A DNA stretch of 64,000 nucleotides from Pseudofrankia inefficax. Lineage in GTDB: Bacteria > Actinomycetota > Actinomycetes > Frankiales > Frankiaceae. The stretch spans positions 7,068,001 through 7,132,000 of the forward strand of contig NC_014666.1 of NCBI RefSeq assembly GCF_000166135.1, written 5' to 3'. Below, one piece after another: positions 1 through 8,168 of the stretch. The notes beneath the pieces were generated by a model. The model did no database searches. It was not told where the DNA came from and was given only the letters and a program-made list of their open reading frames with translations. Position 1 is the stretch's first letter. Every line of letters begins with the position of its first letter. A program made the position numbers and the translations under genes.

Positions 1-221
1 ATGATCATCGGAGCGCCGGCCTCGCTGCCCTCGATCGTGACACCGCCGGTGCTGGAGTAGGTCTCCCAGTCGTTGTGGGCCGCGAGGACGTCCGCGTGCC
101 GGGACAGCGCCCAGAACTTCAGGTCCGGGTTCCAGTAGACCGGCGCCTCGTCCCGCAGGGCCCGGTAGACCGGATAGGGGTCGCGATACGTGGCGAGATC
201 ATATGGATTGAACTCGATCAT
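1..221 (-). CDS. Cytochrome P450, N-terminal part (truncated by window edge)
   Basis: The minus-strand frame from the ATG at 219-221 reads MIEFNPYDLATYRDPYPVYR followed by a stretch with ALRDEAPVYW and FWALSRHADVL, the usual N-terminal pattern of bacterial class I P450s (substrate-side helix A and the first beta strands). Only 73 codons are visible; the I-helix and heme-cysteine motifs lie outside the window, so substrate and completeness cannot be judged. It is downstream of and co-directional with the SDR at 413-1243, separated by 191 bp, so the two may be co-transcribed. Such P450s are soluble monooxygenases fed by ferredoxin and reductase; no ferredoxin gene is seen here. The family call is secure from the N-terminal signature; the specific function is unknown. 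Confidence 0.85.
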   Translation of the reverse strand, partial: MIEFNPYDLATYRDPYPVYRALRDEAPVYWNPDLKFWALSRHADVLAAHNDWETYSSTGGVTIEGSEAGAPMI

Positions 222-412
222 TGGTGCTCCCGATCAGAAGTCGGGCCCCGCGGTTCTGCGACACGCCGCAAGCCCAGATACGAAATGAGAAGGCGCTTCG
301 CGGCAACGGCGTCGCGCCAGGCGCCGAGCAACGGGCGCAAACCAGGAACAGCGTTGTCACCTGCGGCCCAGAGACAAGGGTGAGGCGCGCTCACACGCGG
401 CCTGGGCGACGT

Positions 413-1243
413 TCAGGTATTCAACAGGCCGGCTTCGTCGAGAAGTTCACCGACGGCCGCCTGTTGTCCCAGGCTCGTCATCGCCGTCGCGTCGAGCGGC
501 GCGCTCGCCGGGTTGAACACCACGTCGTCGACCGCGATCTTCGGATGCGCGAGCGCGAAGGCCGTCAGCTCAGCGAGGGCGGTACCGACGTCGTCAACGT
601 GCATGAAGTCGGCGGTGACGATGCCGGTGCCGGCCCACTTGGGCAGCACCTCGCCGAGCACGTCGTCACCGTAGTCGCGGTAGATGTCGGTCGGCGTCGT
701 AGCGCCGATGGTGAGCTTGAGGAAGCGGTGCTCAGGATGCTCCAGCCGCCAGGTGCGCAGCGAATGCTCCAGCGCCGCCTTGGTCGCGCCATAGGCGCCG
801 AGGCCGTGTAACGGTTGCGCGACATTGGCGCTCGACACGTACAGGAACAGGCCCGGTTCGGTGCGAGCCTTCACGGCGGCGGCGGTCATCAGCGCCGGGC
901 CGACGACGTTGGTGGCGAAGGCGTCCGTCCAGGTCTCGGCCGCGAGCCGCGTCATCAGTTGCAGCGGCGAGCAGCCGATCGGGAACAGCACGGCGTCCAG
1001 GCCACCAAGCTGGTCCGTGGCGACCTCGACGACCCGGACGCACTCGTCGGCGTCGCGAAGGTCCGCCGGGATCGCGACCGCGCCGATGGAGCCGGCCAGT
1101 TCTTCGAGCTGGCCGGCGCGCCGGCCGACGACCGCTACTTCGCCGCCCGCGCGCGCCACCGTGATGGCCGTCGACCGGCCGACTCCGGAGGACGCACCCA
1201 CGAGCAGGATCCTGCGTCCCTTGAGGTCAATCTCAAGGCCCAT
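413..1243 (-). CDS. SDR family NAD(P)-dependent oxidoreductase
   Basis: A 276-residue classical-type short-chain dehydrogenase. The Rossmann motif GASSGVG is at residues 16-22, and the catalytic stretch has Ser in YVSSANV followed by YGATK (YxxxK) near residue 150. The usual NNAG is replaced by FPIGCS, so this is a somewhat divergent member. I chose the ATG at 1241-1243 because GGGAG precedes it at good spacing and the protein then begins just before the Rossmann fold; the frame stays open upstream. It sits before the P450 on the same strand and diverges from the TetR gene at 1582. It probably oxidises or reduces an alcohol/ketone in the pathway containing that P450 (inference). Substrate unknown. 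Confidence 0.88.
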   Translation of the reverse strand: MGLEIDLKGRRILLVGASSGVGRSTAITVARAGGEVAVVGRRAGQLEELAGSIGAVAIPADLRDADECVRVVEVATDQLGGLDAVLFPIGCSPLQLMTRLAAETWTDAFATNVVGPALMTAAAVKARTEPGLFLYVSSANVAQPLHGLGAYGATKAALEHSLRTWRLEHPEHRFLKLTIGATTPTDIYRDYGDDVLGEVLPKWAGTGIVTADFMHVDDVGTALAELTAFALAHPKIAVDDVVFNPASAPLDATAMTSLGQQAAVGELLDEAGLLNT

Positions 1244-1384
1244 CGGGCACTCCCGTCGATCAGCGTGCACCGGCCCACAGGCCGGATCTTGGAAAGGGAA
1301 GGTGTCCATCGCCGCCTCGGCGGGCCAGCGCCCGCGGGCGGGTTCGCCACCGGGCGTGGCGAGCTAGGAGCCGATCGTATTTTA

Positions 1385-1396
1385 TATCCAATATTC
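1385..1396. promoter_or_regulatory. AT-rich 12-mer shared with the lipoprotein promoter region
   Basis: TATCCAATATTC occurs here upstream of the SDR and again at 2806-2817 upstream of the binding lipoprotein. An identical AT-rich 12-mer twice within 1.5 kb of very GC-rich DNA is unlikely by chance, so a common activator or repressor site, or a common promoter element, is inferred. Confidence 0.45.
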
Positions 1397-1540
1397 GTTC
1401 TGGCGGCCGGGTCAAGTACCTTCCCCGAGGCGGGGCGTGCCGACGAGGCCGCGGCCGACGCCGGGTCCACGCGCGGGTCCACGCGCGCCCCCGAGAACGG
1501 TGCGCCCGAATCATGCACCCCAGGCGGGTCGATGACTAGA

Positions 1541-1559
1541 GTGTCCAGTCACTGGACAC
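1541..1559. promoter_or_regulatory. Palindromic operator of the adjacent TetR regulator (predicted)
   Basis: GTGTCCAGTCACTGGACAC is a perfect palindrome of two 9 bp arms around one base. It ends 22 bp before the GTG of the TetR gene. Size, symmetry and position fit a TetR autoregulatory operator. The 10-mer TGTCCAGTCA from it recurs on the opposite strand at 2636-2645. Confidence 0.6.
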
Positions 1560-1581
1560 AACGCGATCGGAGGAAGGCCTG

Positions 1582-2202
1582 GTGCCCAGCAACGCGCCGA
1601 AAGGTGGTCTGCGGGCCGCACAGCGGGCGTTCACCCACACCAAGTTCATCGACGCCGCGGTGATCGAGTTCGCCGAGCGGGGGTACGCCCGCACCACGGT
1701 CGACGACATCGTCTCCCGGGCCGGAGCCACCCGAGCCACCTTCTACCTGCACTTTCGTGGCAAGGCGGACATTCTTCGGGAGCTGTACGACCGGCTCATG
1801 GCGACCTTCGAGGGCATCTACGACGAGATGGGCTCGATCGCGCGTCAGCCAACGCTGGAGAGCATCCGGGGCTGGCTCCGCACGGACGTGGCGCGCTGGG
1901 CCTCGATCCGGCAGTATGGCGCGCCGCTGTGGGAGGGCTCCGTCATCGACCCGGAGATCCGGACGCTGGTCGAACAGGGCTACAAGATCCATATCCGCTA
2001 CCTCGCCGAGGCGCTGGTCGCGGCGCGGGAGAACCTCGCACTGGACGACGCCGAGATCACCGCGGCGATCCTGCTGGCACCCCTGCGGCACTTCTTCGAC
2101 CCCTTCGTCCAGGGTCGGTTGGAGGACACCGAGCGCATCATCACGGTGCTCGCTTCCGCCTGGATGGCGGTCATCAAGGAGACGGGCTCGGCTGCCGCCT
2201 AG
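1582..2202 (+). CDS. TetR/AcrR family transcriptional regulator
   Basis: A 206-residue repressor-type protein. The N-terminal DNA-binding domain shows TTVDDIVSRAGATRATFYLH followed by F and the GKADIL helix, the canonical TetR helix-turn-helix at about residues 37-66; the remainder is a helical ligand domain with no recognisable subfamily motif. The GTG at 1582 is preceded by GGAGGA at good spacing. It is divergent from the SDR-P450 pair and lies upstream of the lipoprotein and monooxygenase genes. The palindrome at 1541-1559 suggests autoregulation, and a partial copy near 2640 suggests that it also controls the downstream transport gene. The ligand is probably a substrate or intermediate of this island (inference). 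Confidence 0.93.
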   Translation: MPSNAPKGGLRAAQRAFTHTKFIDAAVIEFAERGYARTTVDDIVSRAGATRATFYLHFRGKADILRELYDRLMATFEGIYDEMGSIARQPTLESIRGWLRTDVARWASIRQYGAPLWEGSVIDPEIRTLVEQGYKIHIRYLAEALVAARENLALDDAEITAAILLAPLRHFFDPFVQGRLEDTERIITVLASAWMAVIKETGSAAA

Positions 2203-2227
2203 GACCACGAAGGTCGGCCCGGCGGAG

Positions 2228-2303
2228 TGATCGCTGTTTTCGCCCTCAGATGGTCGTAAATCGGGCCTGATCGCAACCGTTTGAGGGCCGAAACGGCGAT
2301 CAT
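2228..2303. repeat. Dispersed palindromic repeat, copy 1
   Basis: 76 bp imperfect palindrome beginning TGATCGCTGTTTTCGCCCTC and ending GAGGGCCGAAACGGCGATCA; outer arms match in 18 of 21 positions. The centre includes ATGGTCGTAAATCGGGCCTG, a block shared with copies 4 and 5. It starts 25 bp after the TetR stop codon, so it may also act as a 3' hairpin for that gene. Confidence 0.8.
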
Positions 2304-2628
2304 GTCTGGGGTTCGGAGCGGGCAGACGTTGCCGGAGGCAGCAACAGCCAGGCACGGAGTCGCAGCGAGGCGATGGCCGACTGCCCGCGCGGCGGCCCGA
2401 ACGCGCGAGAGCCGACGCGATTCTCGACGCGCGGCCCCGCCAGGCAGGCCCCGCCGCGGCGCGACGCGCATCGAGAACGGGCACATCCCCTCGCCCATAC
2501 GAGGATCCGCACCCCGCACTTCCCATGGCGCCCCCGACGCGGCCCACGCACGGCCGCCGTGGGGGGCATGCGGGACGGCGGCTTCGCGACGGGAACCGCG
2601 TGCCCGCGGCCCACCTAGCCGGACAGGA

Positions 2629-2650
2629 CTGCCATTGACTGGACAGTCCA
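2629..2650. promoter_or_regulatory. Possible second TetR operator
   Basis: TGACTGGACA at 2636-2645 is the exact reverse complement of the left ten bases of the palindrome at 1542-1551, and TGGACAGTCCA at 2640-2650 is itself palindromic. The overall match to the first operator is 13 of 17. It is about 310 bp upstream of the lipoprotein start; control of that gene by the same TetR is inferred. Confidence 0.4.
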
Positions 2651-2805
2651 TCTTCTCTATCGTCGCGGCACCGGGCTGGTGGTCAGGTGGCGCAGATCGT
2701 TCGCGGTCGCCACGTCGGTGCCCGACCCGGTAGCCGCCCGACCTCGACCGGAGAGCTCCGGGAACAGCCCCCTCCCTTCACCAACATCACGACACTCCGT
2801 CAACG

Positions 2806-2822
2806 TATCCAATATTCAATAT
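2806..2822. promoter_or_regulatory. AT-rich motif with ATATTCAATAT palindrome
   Basis: TATCCAATATTC (2806-2817) repeats the 12-mer at 1385-1396 and overlaps the small palindrome ATATTCAATAT at 2812-2822. It lies about 140 bp upstream of the lipoprotein gene, consistent with a promoter or regulator site shared with the SDR-P450 unit. Confidence 0.45.
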
Positions 2823-2962
2823 GAGGTCATCGCGAGCGATCCCCGCGATGCCGTCCGAGCGGGCCGCCCAGCGCACCCCGGGGAGCTTGAGGCCTCGCAG
2901 TCAGCCGCAGACCGCCGCCGCCACCTCATGCGTGGTGCGGCGCCCGTAAGAAGGAGTGATCC

Positions 2963-4315
2963 ATGCGTGTCTCACGATTAGCGTCCGTCCTGGCCGCCGC
3001 CACGGCGTTGGCGACTGTGGTCGCGGCCTGCGGGAGCGGCGGTTCTTCGGCGCCGTCCAGTGCCCCGACCGTCGGCGCCAACGCGATCAAGGCCGGGCCG
3101 CCGACCGGCTGGAGCGACGGCGGCGTCACGGTCGACGCCAGTTCCCTGAAATGCGGCCTCACGGCCCCCGACCCGAACCGCGGGGTCACGGACACGTCCA
3201 TCAAGGTCGGCGGCCTCGCCTACCTGACCAGCGCCAGCGGCAGCACCATGGCCGGCGCGGACGTCGGCGCCAAGGTGCGATTCCAACGGGCCAACGACGC
3301 CGGCGGGGTCAACGGCCGCAAGATTGACTTCATCGGGGTACTGGACGACGGCAACGACTCGAACCGCAACGTCAGCCAGGCCAAGGTCCTCGCGGACCAG
3401 GAAAAGGTCTTCGCCGTCGTGCCGGAGATGACCGCCTACCCCACCTTCGTGGACACGCTCTGCTCCGCCGGCGTGCCGTTCTTCGGCTGGGGCTTCAACG
3501 GCGGCTACTGCGGAAACACGATCGGCTTCGGCCTCACGGGCTGCCTGACCAACCTCACCAGGAGCACGTCGTCGACGTACGGCGTGATGATCCAGACGTT
3601 GTTCGGCGGCGACGCCAAGGGCAGGACGGTCGCGCTGATCGGCAACGACGACGACTCCGCCCGCACCGGCCTGGCCGACATCAGGTCACAGGTCCAGGCA
3701 GTCGGCGCGAAGGTCGTCTACGCCGAGAACCCGGTCCCGGACGCCGGCCTCACGGACACCACGGCCGTCACCCAGGCGATCATGACGGCCGCGGGCGGGG
3801 CGCCGCCCCAGGTCGTCGTCTACGCCACCGACTTCGCCGCGTCCACCAAGATCACCCAGGCGCTGGCCGCCGCCGGCTTCACCGGCAAGAACATCAACGC
3901 GGTCGGCTACGACCCGAGGCTCGCCGCCGCCAACTTCGCCGGCCTGCAGAAGTCATACACGTTGCTGCAGTGGTCGCCCACCGAGGACGCGTCGTCGCCG
4001 GGCGTGCAGCAGCTCATCGCCGACTTCAGGAAGTATGCCCCGGACGCCGCGATCAGCCTGCCGACAATGGCCGGCTACTGGGCCGCGGACATGTTTCTCG
4101 ACGCCGTGACGAAGACCGGCAAGAACCTCACCGTCAACACGTTCCTGAAGACCCTGAACACCAGCTACAGCTACTACGTCGACGACGCTGTGCCGCAGAC
4201 CCGGTTCCCCCTCAACCACGTCGTCAACGCCCCCTGCGGATCGCTCGTGCAGCTGGACGGGACGAAGTACGACGTCGCCACCAGGCTGTCCTGCGGGCAG
4301 GTCCTCAAGAAGTAG
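2963..4315 (+). CDS. ABC transporter substrate-binding lipoprotein (HAAT / Peripla_BP_6 family)
   Basis: A 450-residue exported solute receptor. Residues 1-23 form a lipoprotein signal with lipobox VAAC and Cys23 as lipidation site. The mature part starts with a disordered Ser/Ala/Gly segment, followed by the two-lobed type I periplasmic-binding fold (VGGLAYLTSASG, KVRFQRANDAGGVNGRKI, later VVYATDFAAS), typical of leucine/isoleucine/valine-type receptors that in actinobacteria often bind aromatic or aliphatic acids. An AAGGAG ribosome site precedes the ATG. No permease or ATPase is adjacent, so it is an orphan receptor; the LivHMG/LivF system at 54.7-58.7 kb is a possible partner but this is speculation. 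It precedes the monooxygenase on the same strand by 156 bp. Confidence 0.92.
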   Translation: MRVSRLASVLAAATALATVVAACGSGGSSAPSSAPTVGANAIKAGPPTGWSDGGVTVDASSLKCGLTAPDPNRGVTDTSIKVGGLAYLTSASGSTMAGADVGAKVRFQRANDAGGVNGRKIDFIGVLDDGNDSNRNVSQAKVLADQEKVFAVVPEMTAYPTFVDTLCSAGVPFFGWGFNGGYCGNTIGFGLTGCLTNLTRSTSSTYGVMIQTLFGGDAKGRTVALIGNDDDSARTGLADIRSQVQAVGAKVVYAENPVPDAGLTDTTAVTQAIMTAAGGAPPQVVVYATDFAASTKITQALAAAGFTGKNINAVGYDPRLAAANFAGLQKSYTLLQWSPTEDASSPGVQQLIADFRKYAPDAAISLPTMAGYWAADMFLDAVTKTGKNLTVNTFLKTLNTSYSYYVDDAVPQTRFPLNHVVNAPCGSLVQLDGTKYDVATRLSCGQVLKK

Positions 4316-4471
4316 GTGCCACTCCACGAGTTCGTCCTCGGATGGCGCGCTCTGACCCGCCGCCATCCGCCTGTCTGGCCGACCTCATGTCCGCGAGAAC
4401 CGCGGCGGGCATCCGCACCGCGACAGACAGAGAACAACGGAACATTCTCCGGCCGGCGAGAGGGATCGACG

Positions 4472-5467
4472 ATGTATGTGATGCGGTTTGACATGCGCGC
4501 GCCCGGGACGGGTGCGCCCGCGCGAGAGTTGTATGCCGCGGCGGCCGACATGGCGCAGTGGGGTGAGAGCCACGGGTGCCTGAGCGTGCTGCTCTGTGAG
4601 CACCACATGTCCGAGGACGGCTATCTTCCGTCCCCGTTGATTCTCGCTGGCGTGATGGCGGCGCGAACCTCGACCATCATGATCAATATCGCCGCGCTCG
4701 TTCTGCCGTTATACGACCCGGTCCGCCTCGCCGAGGAGATGGCGGTGCTCGACATCGTCAGCGGCGGGCGGATCTCCTATGTGGCCGCCATCGGCTACCG
4801 GCCGGCGGAGTACGAGATGTTCGGCGTCGACTTCCACCGCCGGGGGCGGTTGGCTGACGAAAAGCTCCCGCTCCTGCTACGGGCGAAGACCGGCGAGCCG
4901 TTCGAGCACGACGGCAGGAGCATCCACGTCACCCCGGCCCCGTACACGCCCGGCGGACCGATGATCGCCTGGGGCGGCGGAAGCGTCGCCGCCGCCCGCC
5001 GCGCCGGCCGGCATGGCATCGGCTTCCTCGCCCAGGGCAGCGACAAGGCTCTGCAGATCGCCTATGAGGAGGCTGCCCGCGCCGCCGGGCACGAACCCGG
5101 AATGTGCCTCCTGAACTCGCCGGATGAGCCCTCCACCGTCTTCGTGGCCGAGGACCTCGACCGGGCCTGGGACGAGCTCGGCCCCTATCTGATGCACGAC
5201 GCGCGCAGCTACGCCTCCTGGAACGAGGGCAACACCGATACCGCGAGCCTGTCGTTCGCGCAGACCGCCGAAGAACTCCGGGCCGAGGGGCGCAGCCATC
5301 AGATCCTGACCGTCGACGAGGCAGTGAGCTACGTACAGGGTGGCGGGCTGCTGCGGTTGCACCCGCTGGTCGGCGGCCTGCCGCCGGAGATCGGCTGGCG
5401 GTATCTCCAGACCGTGGCGGACAAGGTCCTGCCCAGGTGTTCGGGCGATCAGCCGGCGGCCGGCTGA
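4472..5467 (+). CDS. LLM class flavin-dependent oxidoreductase (luciferase-like)
   Basis: A 331-residue protein with the bacterial-luciferase TIM-barrel pattern: N-terminal MYVMRFDMRAPG, then LLCEHHMSEDGYLPSPLI and the LAEEMAVLDIVSGGRI segment that is highly typical of F420- or FMN-dependent LLM monooxygenases. The ATG at 4472 is preceded by AGAGGG; the frame is open upstream but has no family similarity there. It lies 156 bp after the binding lipoprotein and likely acts on the compound imported or sensed by this island, for example in a Baeyer-Villiger or hydroxylation step (inference). Its stop codon lies inside a 39 bp perfect palindrome. Whether it uses FMNH2 or F420 cannot be decided from the sequence. 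Confidence 0.9.
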   Translation: MYVMRFDMRAPGTGAPARELYAAAADMAQWGESHGCLSVLLCEHHMSEDGYLPSPLILAGVMAARTSTIMINIAALVLPLYDPVRLAEEMAVLDIVSGGRISYVAAIGYRPAEYEMFGVDFHRRGRLADEKLPLLLRAKTGEPFEHDGRSIHVTPAPYTPGGPMIAWGGGSVAAARRAGRHGIGFLAQGSDKALQIAYEEAARAAGHEPGMCLLNSPDEPSTVFVAEDLDRAWDELGPYLMHDARSYASWNEGNTDTASLSFAQTAEELRAEGRSHQILTVDEAVSYVQGGGLLRLHPLVGGLPPEIGWRYLQTVADKVLPRCSGDQPAAG

Positions 5468-5477
5468 TCGCCCGAAC
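5439..5477. terminator. Perfect 19 bp inverted repeat, bidirectional terminator candidate
   Basis: The arms GTTCGGGCGATCAGCCGGC and GCCGGCTGATCGCCCGAAC are perfectly complementary around one central G. The structure overlaps the stop codon (TGA at 5465-5467) of the luciferase-like gene and ends 7 bp before the stop of the convergent hydrolase gene, so it can serve both transcripts. No T-tract follows, as is common in actinobacteria. Confidence 0.65.
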
Positions 5478-5483
5478 GGGGTG

Positions 5484-7046
5484 TCAGCCGGTGACGCGGG
5501 CCGGCTCGGCGTAGGCCAGCAGCGCGGCGCGGTCGGCGGGTAGCACGAAGCCCGCCCTGATCGCGGCGTCCGCGCTCGCGTTGTAGCGCTGCTGGTAGTC
5601 GGCGACGCCGCCCGGGTAGAGCTGGGCGATGCGCGCGGCCGACAGGGGCTTGGTCGAGCCGAGCAGCAGGCAGATCGCCGACAGGTTCGGGCCCGGGTCG
5701 CCCGAGAGCACCTCGACGGGCACGTCCACGGGCGGGGTGCGGACCCCGCCGACGGCGATGCCGTCCGAGTTCCGGCTGACCGAGGGGAACAGACCGTCCG
5801 ACGTGGTGATCCGGGGTGCGGTGACGGGGACCTGGCCCGTGTTCACCCAGGTCGTCAGCGCATGCAGCGCGGCCTTGGCCACCACGTGCATCGGGCCGTT
5901 GTTGATCGGTACGCCGCAGTCGATCGAGGCGGCGGTGGCGCCGAGCAGGTGGGCGTCGGCGTGCGCGGTGCCGGCGACCTCCCACAGCCGAAACTTGTCA
6001 CTGTCGGGCTGCCGCGCCTTCGCCGAGCCGAGGATGCTGGTCAGATCGGACTCGGTCTGGATGTCCATGACCGGCGCGGGCACATCGGTGCGGAAGGTCG
6101 TCGTCGTGCCCCCGATCAGGGCACTGGACAGGTCCGCGCTCTTGCCGGGATCGACCAGCGGGAGGCCCGCCGCACCCCGGCTGTGGACGAAGAAGCCGTC
6201 GAACTCGTCCGTCAGCGGCTGGACGCCGTTGTAGTACGTCACCATCGCGAAGGCCGACTGGGACTCGCCCGCGGCGAGGACGTGGCGCGGCGTCAGCCCG
6301 CCCAGGCCGGCGCCGGCGCGGACCGCGCGGGCGACCTGGGTGAACATGTCGAAGGAGTAGCCGTCGCCGGGGTGGGTCAGTGAGCCGTATCGGGCCGGGT
6401 CGATCGTCTTCAGTCCCTTGCCGGCCTGGTCCGAGCCGGGTCCGGGGGCCTGGACGAGCACCTGTCCGCCGATCACGCCGACCTGCTGGGCCGACACGCC
6501 GACCCAGACGTCGCCGCTACGGGTGATCTCCTCGGACATGTTGTCCCACTCGGGGGCCGCGTCGACGCCGCCGCTGACGTTCAGCCACTCGACGATGACG
6601 TTGCCGCTGAACTTCGAGGCGTCCGCCGGACGGCGCACCAGCACCCGCGTCCGGTAGGCGGCCGTGGTGTTGGGCTGGAACGTCCACAGGCCGTCTCCGC
6701 TGAGCGTTCCGGCGGCCTTGTAGTCGGTCGCGGTCCCGGCCGCGGCGAACTCGTCCTGGGTGTAGCCGACGGCGCCCAGATCCTGTGAGACGGCCGTCCC
6801 GAGGTACACGCCGTTCCCGCCGGTCAGCCGTTGCGAGAGGTCCGCTGCCGGTCCCGGCGGTGGCGTGGTCGCCACCGGCCCGCCGCCGCCCGGCATGGCC
6901 GGGACGCAGGAGGCCACCGCCAGCATGCCCAGACAGGCGAGGATCACGGCCGGTACCAACCGCAGTCGTCGGATCCGAGCGCGGCGGTCGTCGGCCGGTC
7001 CGGCCCGACGGCGGGCCCTTTCTTTGAGGATTCTCAGGCTTGCCAT
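5484..7046 (-). CDS. Alpha/beta hydrolase domain lipoprotein (Abhydrolase_10-like)
   Basis: A 520-residue exported protein. A long basic N-terminus is followed by a hydrophobic segment ending in lipobox VASC with Cys47, so it is probably a cell-surface lipoprotein. The body has NVIVEWLNVSGGVDAAPEW, a stretch characteristic of the Abhydrolase_10 family, and the nucleophile elbow GESQSA with Ser as presumed nucleophile. AGGAGA precedes the ATG. These proteins are poorly characterised; hydrolysis of an ester or amide outside the membrane is the most that can be said. It converges on the luciferase-like gene, sharing a palindromic terminator, and is probably monocistronic. Confidence 0.85.
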   Translation of the reverse strand: MASLRILKERARRRAGPADDRRARIRRLRLVPAVILACLGMLAVASCVPAMPGGGGPVATTPPPGPAADLSQRLTGGNGVYLGTAVSQDLGAVGYTQDEFAAAGTATDYKAAGTLSGDGLWTFQPNTTAAYRTRVLVRRPADASKFSGNVIVEWLNVSGGVDAAPEWDNMSEEITRSGDVWVGVSAQQVGVIGGQVLVQAPGPGSDQAGKGLKTIDPARYGSLTHPGDGYSFDMFTQVARAVRAGAGLGGLTPRHVLAAGESQSAFAMVTYYNGVQPLTDEFDGFFVHSRGAAGLPLVDPGKSADLSSALIGGTTTTFRTDVPAPVMDIQTESDLTSILGSAKARQPDSDKFRLWEVAGTAHADAHLLGATAASIDCGVPINNGPMHVVAKAALHALTTWVNTGQVPVTAPRITTSDGLFPSVSRNSDGIAVGGVRTPPVDVPVEVLSGDPGPNLSAICLLLGSTKPLSAARIAQLYPGGVADYQQRYNASADAAIRAGFVLPADRAALLAYAEPARVTG

Positions 7047-7408
7047 GAGGTTGTCTCCTGTCGACCGCCGCGGGCGCGGCCCGTGGCCATGAAGGGACGG
7101 ATGAATGCGCGGCGGCAGCGTGGCCGACGCGGGGGTGACCCGCCGGCCGACCTTTCCGCGGATTCAGCCGGGCACGCCAAGCCTAGGTCGGCGACACGAA
7201 AAGATCTTTGGCCAATAATCTGGAAATCGACGGGAGCGGCTATGACCGATGACAACCGATCCAGGCGGCGACGAAATCATTTATGGCAGCACTGAACCAG
7301 CCGCACGACGGGCATCGGCGCCGACGCGGCCGGACTCGAAGCGTAGGCAAACAAACCGAGACAGAAAAGGGGCCGTAAATCTCACTTCGGCCGGTTTCTG
7401 GTTAAGTT
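7047..7408. other. Intergenic region upstream of the hydrolase lipoprotein
   Basis: 362 bp without a supported gene; comparatively AT-rich between 7196 and 7225 (AAAAGATCTTTGGCCAATAA), which may hold the promoter for the minus-strand lipoprotein. A short Arg-rich frame at 7242-7295 is not supported. Confidence 0.5.
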
Positions 7409-8092
7409 CTACCGCGTTCCCGCCGGGCTGGCGCCCAGGCGACGAGCGATCTCCGACGGTAGCGCCAGCGGGTGTTCCTCGGGCAGCAGGGCCCGAGCAC
7501 CGTCGAGGTCATCAGCCTGGACCCGGGCGTGGATCTCGCGGGCGAGCGGTGTCACGTCCCGGATCGAGCGGATCCAGGACGAGACGTAGTGCCGGCTGGC
7601 CTCCGGGCCAAGACCGATCTGGATGGCGCGCCGGCCGGTGGGGCGCAGATACAGGTCACGGTCGGGGTCCCACTGGACCCGCACCGGCGCCGCCGCCAGC
7701 GCCGCCCGCCAGGACCGCGGGTCCGCGTGCTGGCCGGGCTCGAACGAGCTCAGGCACGCCCTGGCCAGGGCCCACAGCAGGTCATCCCGACCGATCTCCA
7801 CCGCCAGGACGCGCTCCTGATCCGGCTTCGTGGCCCAGCCACAGCGGTACATCATCCACAGGAACGACGGCTTCACCCACGTCATCCGGCCTACCCGGAA
7901 CGGTTCGACGAAGGTCCCCGCCCGCAGCGCGGGCCCGGCGATCGCCGGTGAGTAGGCCTGATAGACCGTCAGCGTCGCTGCGGTATGACTCGCCAGGACC
8001 TCACGCATCCCGGCGCCATCGGCGGGCCGCCGGTCGACCGAATCACGCCCGCCGTCCGGGTTGGTCCCCGGGTGGTTTGGAACTTCTCTCAT
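7409..8092 (-). CDS. DUF4291 domain-containing protein
   Basis: A 227-residue protein whose central part, TVYQAYSPAIAGPALRAGTF then MTWVKPSFLWMMYRCGWATK and VRVQWDPDRDLYLRP, is the hallmark of DUF4291, a widespread soluble family of unknown function. The conserved core begins only at residue 29 (MREVLASH), so translation may start at the internal ATG at 8006-8008; neither start has a good ribosome site, and the longer form is given. It is isolated from its neighbours in apparent function. No catalytic residues can be assigned. Confidence 0.85.
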   Translation of the reverse strand: MREVPNHPGTNPDGGRDSVDRRPADGAGMREVLASHTAATLTVYQAYSPAIAGPALRAGTFVEPFRVGRMTWVKPSFLWMMYRCGWATKPDQERVLAVEIGRDDLLWALARACLSSFEPGQHADPRSWRAALAAAPVRVQWDPDRDLYLRPTGRRAIQIGLGPEASRHYVSSWIRSIRDVTPLAREIHARVQADDLDGARALLPEEHPLALPSEIARRLGASPAGTR

Positions 8093-8168
8093 CTCGCATT
8101 GCAGGATATCGGTGCGGCCCCGGGCCCGTCATTTCCTTTTCCGTGGGGCGGGCCCGGCGGCCTCGCCC

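Larger units (their letters stand above)
1244..1581. other. Divergent intergenic region SDR / TetR
   Basis: 338 bp with no gene. It holds an AT-rich patch at 1378-1396, rare in this genome, which on the minus strand reads GAATATTGGATATAAAAT and could carry the -10 region for the SDR. The operator-like palindrome at 1541-1559 lies just before the TetR start. Confidence 0.6.
2203..2962. other. 760 bp intergenic region upstream of the binding lipoprotein
   Basis: No convincing gene. It contains one copy of the dispersed 75 bp palindrome (2228-2303), an imperfect inverted pair around 2420-2476, a second TetR-like half operator near 2636-2650 and the AT-rich motif at 2806-2822. The unusual length for this genome suggests a complex promoter region. 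Confidence 0.6.

Noticed and set aside
2420-2476. Inverted repeat TTCTCGACGCGCGG / CGCGCATCGAGAAC
   Set aside because: Imperfect, long spacing, no relation to a gene end or start; probably GC-rich coincidence.
7242-7295. Short Arg-rich frame MTDDNRSRRRRNHLWQH after a GGGAG
   Set aside because: Only 17 codons, in the promoter region of a divergent gene, with no conservation evidence available.
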